DNA of 64,000 nt. Origin: Tomocerus qinae (lineage: Eukaryota; Arthropoda; Collembola; Entomobryomorpha; Tomoceridae). This document shows, piece by piece, positions 61,601-64,000 of this stretch; the stretch's first letter is position 1, and each line of letters begins with the position of its first letter. The position numbers and the translations under genes are program-made. The notes under the pieces were generated by a model. It was not told the DNA's origin. It made no database searches and saw only the letters and a program-made list of their open reading frames with translations. Location: NCBI GenBank assembly GCA_020055645.1, contig CM034548.1, positions 49,778,296-49,842,295 on the forward strand, in the 5' to 3' direction.

Positions 61601-63592
61601 CGGGCGGGATCTGGTGCTGTCCAAGTCCATCATGACCAAAGACGTGAGTGAGTATTTCGAACTGCAAGGTCTTAAGAAGTGCAAAGAGCAGGCGAATGTG
61701 CAGAAGCCGAAAAAGTCCTCTCCTCCCTTGGAGATCAGTCGCAGTCAAAGCCCTGCGTTCCCCTCTCAAATTCAATCCTTTCTGGACAATCAGTGGTCTG
61801 AGGTAAGTCCGAAATCTCCTTTCTTATTCTGAGTCTCCTCTTCCCAGGATTTAATTTTGTCTGTCCGGAAGTGCACGATAACTGCCGAACGGTTGGTGCT
61901 AGAGTTATAAAGTCGTCAGAATACCGTCAAGAGGAATAATATATTATGACCACTAAAATATTCAATTCGCCAATAAAAAAGTCCGTTTTGTAATGGTTTA
62001 TTTATAATACTACTTATTCCTTTTTTGAAGCCTGGGGACCTGTCTCTAAGCAGCCTTTTGGGAGCTTTGGAGCCAATCCGCTCTACAACTGCCATCAGTG
62101 AGGTGAGTTGTCTTCTCATTCATTGTCAGTGTCAAACTGGAAAATCTTTCCACACTGCAAAGAAATGTAATATCTGATCAGTGGGCAAAAATACTGCTGG
62201 TATAAAAGGAAACAATTTTTCCAGCCTACGAAAATGTGTACTAAAACAGGAAGTATATTTGTAAATATAAAAGAAGCTCTATGAAAATATTGAAAATGAA
62301 GGCGGCAAACAGTTCATAAAAGTTAATCCCACGACACCTAAGACCTTCAATGGTTTATCGAATCTTTATCGGACATAACCTGAAGGTCCCGTTCCACACT
62401 TCCCCATCCCCGGAGGATTTTGAGCCCATCACTATTTTTGTCTCTTTTTTATGTAAACCAATAAAAACAAGTTGATATTTTTAAAGATTATATTTTAAAA
62501 TAATGGTTAAGACTCTTCAAACCCCGGAAATTGTTATTCAATAAGTAATTCATGACTCTCGAGGTTAAACTATTTATATATCGTTTTTTAATCTAATATG
62601 TCAAGCTTTCGACAACCTCAGTTGTCTTCTTCAGGACAAAATTTGAAGAAATGATGGTAAACCGAACAAATGGTATACTTATGTAAATTAATAAGGTAAC
62701 GAATTGAAGAATTGATTGTTTTAAAATTCAATTTGGTTGCTACTAGGAATTATTTGAATTTGATAAATGGTGAGAGTACTGAAGACCAAATAGTATGCAT
62801 TTTCATTCCAGAATCCAGGTTCATTGTAGTGGGAAAGTTCTGAATGTAAAGTCCCTCTTTTAGTTTCCGTTGAAAGAATCTATGTTCTCTTTCCAGGATC
62901 TTGATGTTAGCATCGTCAATTTTATGAGAAGGGAATTCTGCAATTGAAGAGCTACTGCTGAACTTTCAACACGATTATGTCTTATCTTGATTCTTCGTTA
63001 TCTTATTAATTTACATAAGTATACCATTTGTTCGGTTTACCATCATTATTTCTTCAATTTTTGTCCTGAAGAAGACAACTGAGGTTGTCGAAAGCTTGAC
63101 ATTAGATTAAAAACGATATATAAATAGTTTAACCTCGAGAGTCATGAATTACTTATATTTTTAATTAGATTTATTAGGTTAGGTAAAAAAAGTGGCAAAA
63201 AATGTTTCCAAATTCAGTGGAAACTTGTAATCGAGGTTCCTCCTAGTTGAATTTCATTTTGGCCCCAATCCCCCCGGGTGGGAAAGGGTGGAAAGGTAAA
63301 GATGAGATAAAACACTGGGGGAGGGCGAGATGTGTGGACTCAAACTCGTTATGCATTTGAACATTAAAATTAAGACGTTGGAAGCCAAATTCGTTGTTGT
63401 AAAATCATTAGGGTATGGGTGTAGGCATAGAAATATATTATTAGAATCATAATAGGACAATTTGAATGTTTTTCCTTGCAGAGTGAATTCCAGTCTATGC
63501 TGGGTGATAACAGTCAAGAGGTGGATTTCACGTCGAGGTTCTCCGAGATAATCAACGACTCCAACTCCTTGACCAATAAATATAAAAAGTAG
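49574..63592 (+). CDS. crm: Cramped homologue (SANT-domain chromatin regulator), complete nine-exon gene
   Basis: Exons by eye: 49574-49635, 51135-51577, 53031-53422, 53796-54506, 55419-56493, 56833-57384, 61588-61802, 62031-62102 and 63482-63592. All junctions are GT/AG, every phase matches, and the sum is 3633 nt (1210 residues plus TAG), close to human CRAMP1 (about 1270). Landmarks in order: a SANT/Myb-like domain (about residues 95-168, with EHGKDFDAIQN and QVRHFYYRTWNKISKYL); a second conserved block (FQELYGLVNYGELRKKL to CRALKRL); an FPFEKND stretch matching the family's LHLFPG; MTVGELYLMMGKCEKL matching the vertebrate LTLAEVYLMMGK; an SLSSLLGALEP motif; and a C-terminal block with FTSRFSEIIND. 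Family knowledge: Cramped is a nuclear protein linked to Polycomb silencing and linker-histone gene expression. The exon 1 link and exon 2 acceptor are the least certain parts. Confidence 0.93.
49988..50904. mobile_element. Foldback element, 'GGCACACAC' family, copy 2 (Cramped intron 1)
   Basis: Outer ends ATGGCACACACAGAGATTTT and its mirror CCTGTGTGTGCCATAACAAT. A second pair of arms (about 50283-50400 and 50740-50840) shares GAATTTGTATGGCAGTTAAG and GGGGACAATG. Non-coding, about 0.9 kb. Confidence 0.75.
51135..51577 (+). CDS. crm: Cramped exon 2: SANT domain
   Basis: Encodes a basic linker and then the SANT domain: WELWSLEDKQLFFEAL, EHGKDFDAIQNYF and QVRHFYYRTWNKISKYL. These are the most conserved residues of the family. 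The acceptor used here is TTCGTTGCAG at 51134, because it gives the phase needed by exon 1. An AG at 51121 (after a T-rich tract) would shift the frame relative to exon 1. An ATG at 51115 would allow an alternative first exon beginning MTGVRCSARV. The donor AAAG/GTTCTT after YLQFPK is weak but yields the exact phase for exon 3. Confidence 0.9.
52467..52846. mobile_element. Palindromic 'GGATAACTTGTA' element, copy A
   Basis: Uninterrupted relative of the 42-43-kb element: left GGATTACGGATAACTTGTAT, right (other strand) GGTATCCGGATAACTTGTAC, arms of about 170 bp carrying GGTAGTGAC, CCCGTATATGGATAGTGACA and GCTCTTAGCATGGATTATTA. Lies in Cramped intron 2. No precise target duplication could be read. 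Confidence 0.8.
53031..53422 (+). CDS. crm: Cramped exon 3: conserved post-SANT block
   Basis: After acceptor GTCCTTAG the peptide DMKKAFQELYGLVNYGELRK matches the vertebrate block FSRGLKKSSQELYGLICYGELRKK. It continues with FRIKTPVCRALKRLN and a 'hydrophobic-P-K-N-KAW' stretch also found in CRAMP1. Donor CTC/GTAAGA, phase 0. Confidence 0.93.
53796..54506 (+). CDS. crm: Cramped exon 4
   Basis: Acceptor GGATTATAG then KQEMAYTFGGKPVPRLRVFP. The middle is acidic and low-complexity (D/E-rich with many S, T and P). The exon ends at GELYLM with a consensus donor ATG/GTAAGT in phase 0. The last residues join exon 5 to form GELYLMMGKCEKL, the family's conserved 'EVYLMMGKPSKLQLEYDW' segment split by an intron. 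The long open frames on the minus strand here are shadows. Confidence 0.92.
55178..55223. repeat. Hairpin in Cramped intron 4
   Basis: AAACCACTTCCCACTGCTTA and its inverse TAAGCAATGGGAAGTGGTTT, 23-bp arms with one mismatch. Three copies of AATGGTAAAAATG(CA) precede it (about 55110-55165). Confidence 0.75.
55419..56493 (+). CDS. crm: Cramped exon 5
   Basis: Acceptor TTGTTCAG then MGKCEKLCFEYCWDTPEEVN, followed by a predicted helix with MLEKLVNLA (vertebrate CLLKLISTE). Then a long proline/serine-rich disordered stretch ending in a basic patch (NRRLGRKPNWKRMVIPREL) that parallels RNRHLRKPLVVQRTLLPR of CRAMP1. Donor TTGG/GTAATT in phase 1. Confidence 0.92.
56833..57384 (+). CDS. crm: Cramped exon 6
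   Basis: Acceptor CTCTTTTTAG. The first two bases complete a glycine codon with exon 5. Serine-rich sequence with little order, including QVNICDEILNVSMSSSSFDD, which looks like the short hydrophobic/serine motifs near the C-terminal third of CRAMP1. Donor AGCG/GTAATA in phase 1. Higher GC than the surrounding introns. Confidence 0.87.
58140..58246. mobile_element. Possible small MITE with CAGGCACGTATCCAG ends
   Basis: CAGGCACGTATCCAG at the left and CTGGATACGTGCTAG at the right, 105 bp apart. The termini look hAT-like, but no 8-bp duplication is visible. Confidence 0.4.
59100..59275. repeat. Dispersed repeat, copy 2 (empty site)
   Basis: Same blocks as 8830-9200 in the same order, uninterrupted at CCTAGGCATTTTG. 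Located in Cramped intron 6. Confidence 0.7.
60276..61025. mobile_element. hAT-like MITE with GGGTTTTTT subterminal arrays
   Basis: Starts CAGGGTTGTGGGTCGGG and ends ATACCTTG, flanked by GGTAGTTT on both sides (60268-60275 and 61026-61033). Both ends carry many AAAACCC/GGGTTTT blocks in inverted orientation. About 750 bp, non-coding, inside Cramped intron 6. Confidence 0.75.
61588..61802 (+). CDS. crm: Cramped exon 7
   Basis: Acceptor CTCACACAG. The first two bases complete an aspartate codon from exon 6, then YQDRGRDLVLSKSIMTKDVS and a basic KKCKEQANVQKPKK segment. The exon closes with FLDNQWSE at a consensus donor GAG/GTAAGT, phase 0. It lies after a 4.2-kb intron filled with transposons. 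Confidence 0.87.
62031..62102 (+). CDS. crm: Cramped exon 8 (72 nt microexon)
   Basis: Acceptor CCTTTTTTGAAG, exactly 24 codons, donor GAG/GTGAGT, both phase 0. The peptide contains DLSLSSLLGALEPIRS, which aligns with the vertebrate SSLSSLFASFISPEKS motif. That match makes this short exon secure. Confidence 0.87.
62608..62647 (-). ncRNA. Hammerhead-ribozyme-like motif (left arm, opposite strand)
   Basis: The reverse complement carries the same string as the right arm: UGUC, CUGAAGA, GACAAC/GUUGUC, GAAA, AGCUU, GACA. All paired positions are intact in both arms. Coordinates are approximate by a base or two. Confidence 0.55.
63062..63101 (+). ncRNA. Hammerhead-ribozyme-like motif (right arm)
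   Basis: Core CTGAAGA at 63066-63072, stem II GACAAC/GTTGTC with loop TGAG, then GAAA at 63090-63093 followed by self-complementary AGCT and U as the cleavage-site base. Stem I is UGUC (63062-63065) with GACA (63098-63101). One unpaired A lies between the CTGAAGA core and stem II, so activity is uncertain. The 2-bp stem III matches the minimal Penelope type. Confidence 0.6.
63482..63592 (+). CDS. crm: Cramped exon 9 (C-terminus and stop)
   Basis: Acceptor TTTTCCTTGCAG, then SEFQSMLGDNSQEVDFTSRF and SEIINDSNSLTNKYKK, TAG. It matches the CRAMP1 C-terminal block (QLVCMMNENSIDYISRFNDLAQEL). No clear AATAAA follows before the window ends, so the 3' UTR may run past 64000. Confidence 0.9.
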   Translation, partial: SEFQSMLGDNSQEVDFTSRFSEIINDSNSLTNKYKK

Positions 63593-64000
63593 AGCCTATA
63601 GTGAGTTTATCAACTACAATTGCAGATGACGGAAACACGAGCCTCTTGAAGGAGATTCGTGTCAAGATCCAAGAAGGCACACTTAATGGATCAGCTGTTC
63701 GTTGGGTGGAGTTGTGTCAAGTAATCTGCTGGTTATTTAGCGTCGTGACATGGCCTTCGTATATCGCGACAGTGCGTATTTTATGTGAATTTTGTCCCCC
63801 CCATCATATCGGAGCTGTTTCATCATTTCGAATATGTGTATTTAAGTCACTTTTTACATTTACTACGATGCTAAATTGACATTGTCAACACAGGTTTGGC
63901 TACTAAATGACTCGTCGGGCAGTTGCTCATGGGGAGTACGAAGGCTGCTAGTGTTCATAAGAATTGGAAGGAGGCGTATAGAATTAGAATATAATCACAA

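Larger units (their letters stand above)
62541..63156 (-). mobile_element. Penelope-like retroelement remnant with long inverted repeats
   Basis: About 150-180-bp inverted repeats begin ATAAGTAATTCATGACTCTC and face each other. Between them the minus strand encodes a C-terminal fragment (SHKIDDANIKILEREHRFFQ; RKLKEGLYIQNFPTTMNLD) that looks like the end of a Penelope GIY-YIG endonuclease, with a stop after SVLSPFIKFK. Each arm contains a hammerhead-like core, as known for Penelope-type pLTRs. It sits in intron 8 of the Cramped gene. No clear target duplication was found. Confidence 0.75.

Noticed and set aside
1..64000. CRISPR arrays, operons, ribosome binding sites
   Set aside because: Spliced genes, LINEs and long intergenic DNA show a eukaryotic genome. 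The tandem repeats seen have no unique spacers of constant length.

Overview
The window is animal nuclear DNA: AT-rich, with spliced genes separated by long non-coding stretches packed with transposon remnants. The protein-coding content (a Cramped homologue, a ZFC3H1-like protein, and a first exon resembling F-spondin) together with the LINE, Penelope-like and DNA-transposon mix suggests an arthropod, possibly a springtail or other basal hexapod/crustacean. That placement is inference from general character only; nothing in the window fixes the species.

Layout. 1-21.3 kb holds no convincing host exon. It contains foldback elements and MITEs, a 5'-truncated LINE (about 6.8-8.66 kb), two DNA transposons with exact 8-bp target-site duplications (12086-12640 and 12912-13824), a 21-bp minisatellite and a perfect 30-bp palindrome. 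At 21309-21483 (minus) is a signal-peptide exon of a reeler-type protein, probably F-spondin; the rest of that gene would lie to the left. 21.5-30.5 kb is repeat-rich: nested inverted repeats, a 1.36-kb transposon carrying a nested tRNA-like SINE, a minisatellite, and LINE 3' ends. 30665-38356 (minus) is a four-exon gene for a 1827-residue ZFC3H1-like protein whose last exon carries a 28-copy hexapeptide minisatellite in the reading frame. 38.4-49.5 kb is a transposon-rich divergent intergenic region: a transposon nested inside a palindromic element (42-43.1 kb) and three consecutive, internally deleted LINE copies (43.4-48.25 kb). 49574-63592 (plus) is a nine-exon Cramped gene. Its exons sum to 3633 nt, exactly 1211 codons, and every intron phase matches. 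Its introns carry several complete mobile elements, including a Penelope-like remnant flanked by inverted copies of a hammerhead-ribozyme-like motif.

How the pieces relate. The two host genes are divergently transcribed, about 11 kb apart. Both are inferred from family knowledge to act in the nucleus: Cramped as a SANT-domain chromatin/transcription regulator, the ZFC3H1-like protein in nuclear RNA surveillance. The strongest candidates for something undescribed are the compact DNA transposons that combine 8-bp target duplications, clustered subterminal repeats and a short internal ORF. Two diverged copies encode homologous proteins of about 48 residues, and a third, unrelated element has the same architecture. 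The internally deleted LINE array is a second candidate. All boundaries were read by eye; no similarity search was run.
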